DNA of 31,936 bases from Ectocarpus siliculosus (taxonomy: Eukaryota; Sar; Phaeophyceae; Ectocarpales; Ectocarpaceae), in NCBI GenBank assembly GCA_000310025.1, contig FN648619.1:1-31936 (forward strand), given 5' to 3'. The position numbers were made by a program, and so were the translations under genes. A model generated the notes under the pieces. It was given only the letters and a program-made list of their open reading frames with translations, searched no databases and was not told the DNA's origin. Numbering within the stretch: the stretch's first letter is position 1; every line of letters starts with the position of its first letter. Positions 30,783 through 31,936 of this stretch are shown one piece after another.

Positions 30783-31936
30783 GTGAGAGAGATAAGAGTT
30801 GGGCGCACAGGGGCACGATAGGCAAAATGAGTTGTGCTCATGCAAACGCATGCGGCAGTGGTCGGACCGTTGACCCCGCATGCCAGGACGGAGCGATATA
30901 TGTGCCGGGTTTTCGTCGGACCAGGCTACATTGATGAACGTAAACTGGTCATCCTTGCGTTTGCTCGTGCCAAATCAGATATATGTGCCATGGCCGGGGG
31001 GGGTCTTTCACTCACACGGCGAACCGAACGCATGGATAGCAAATCGAAGGTTTTTTGGTATATGATAGCATCACGTCGCGTTGTACAAGCTACAGGAGCG
31101 CGGGCTGTTTAGTGCCGGTACGTGCTCAGAGCCAATTTATCAGCACTATACCGCACAACGGCTCTACATTCAACCGGCCCTAAACAGGGCCCCCCACTGC
31201 TGTGACTGGGAAGATAGGGGGTCCAGCAGCCAAGTCGAACAACCGAGATCCCTTGAGCTAGCTTCCTTGCACGTCTGAGAGAGCATGGATTTCATCGATA
31301 CTCGAAGCCCGGGACCCATGCCCGATTTCGAGAAAACTCTGTCGCCGTGATGGTGCCGCGAGCGCGATGTCGCCCCGTCCTGTTGCCACACGCTCGCCAA
31401 GACGAGCATAACACAGCCTGCCGTACGCTCTTCCTCTGCCGCTCTATCTTGGCATGGACCATGAACCTACGGCTCTCGTTTGGTATGCGCATGCCGTGCT
31501 TTCTATACGGAGCAACATCCGAAATGGTGTTTGACGCTGTAGACCGACCATATCGGTTCTAAAGCGTGTCGCGTTCCACCCCCCGCTTCTGTCCGGCTCT
31601 GCTGTGCGGACCAACCCCCCTTCTTTTCTCTCTCCACACCTTCCCCGCCTTCCCTGCCCCGTCCTCTCCTGAGGACCCGTGGTCAACGGTGTAAACGCCA
31701 AGGCGTGCAAGACATGAAATTTACCCCGTGTTGTGTCCTCTCGCGAACGCGCGGTCAATGGTCTAGACGCTACAGGGCATGCGAAAACGTGAATACCCCC
31801 CCCCCCCAGATGTGAGAGTCTGGTCCAGTGAAAACCCGGCGTGCTCCGTCCCGGCTTTTTAGGGATGCGAAATCAATGGTCTAACGACTACGGCATGCAC
31901 GACTATTAATACCCCCCTCCCCCCCCCCCCCCCCCC
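30783..31936 (+). other. Intron or downstream sequence of the PC-esterase-like gene
   Basis: After donor GTGAGA at 30783 no convincing further exon is seen. The stretch contains CCGG-rich palindromic sequence at about 31110-31195 and the repeat family at 31661-31936. The window ends in a poly-C run. Confidence 0.45.
31661..31936. repeat. Degenerate tandem repeats with poly-C ends
   Basis: Three successive units share the pattern GGTCAAYGGT, then a TCTA.ACG or GTAAACG block, then GGCATGC or GGCGTGC, then a short AT-rich stretch, most ending in C-runs. They lie at about 31661-31725, 31735-31808 and 31860-31936. A related copy is at about 30479-30552 in intron 1, next to the exon 2 acceptor. 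The last unit ends in a long poly-C reaching the window edge. Confidence 0.6.

Overview
The window looks like nuclear DNA of an intron-rich eukaryote, most plausibly a stramenopile and probably a brown alga of the Ectocarpus type. The reasons are short coding exons (32 bp to a few hundred bp, plus some long low-complexity ones), GT-AG introns of several hundred bp, many microsatellites, and proteins rich in Gly/Ser/Ala/Gln/Glu insertions. There is no operon structure, no Shine-Dalgarno spacing and no bacterial gene density. The species assignment is inference. Exon borders were read by eye from splice sites, reading phase and family similarity.

Three genes can be supported. (A) About 1-14551, minus strand, 3' end outside the window: 17 exons, almost all joining in phase. 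They encode a disordered cytosolic N-terminus, an eight-helix membrane region resembling TMEM181/Wntless, and a class 3 (alpha/beta hydrolase) lipase domain carrying GHSMGG. (B) 16587-23374, minus strand: five exons, complete at the 3' end. They encode a GCNA-type protein with a very acidic disordered region holding repeated SUMO-interaction-like motifs, a SprT metalloprotease domain (HELCH), a zinc ribbon and a short C-terminal HMG box. (C) From about 29163 to beyond the window end, plus strand: two exons of a type II membrane protein whose lumenal part begins an SGNH/PC-esterase-like domain with a GDS nucleophile motif.

The rest is intergenic or intronic: 14552-16586, 23.8-28.9 kb and 30.8-31.9 kb. 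It contains dispersed and tandem repeats. A diverged element of about 0.8-1.6 kb occurs in two inverted copies, one inside intron 3 of gene B and one upstream of gene B. The upstream copy carries a 66-bp near-perfect inverted repeat. Other repeats are a diverged ~90-bp dispersed repeat (15.3 and 20.3 kb), a 28-bp tandem duplication near 27 kb, and a degenerate repeat family with poly-C tails at the right edge.

The three genes do not look functionally linked. Gene A suggests lipid cleavage by a membrane-anchored cytosolic lipase. Gene B suggests repair of DNA-protein crosslinks. Gene C suggests esterification of a wall or secreted polysaccharide in the Golgi. The fusion in gene A and the motif layout of gene B are the most interesting items.
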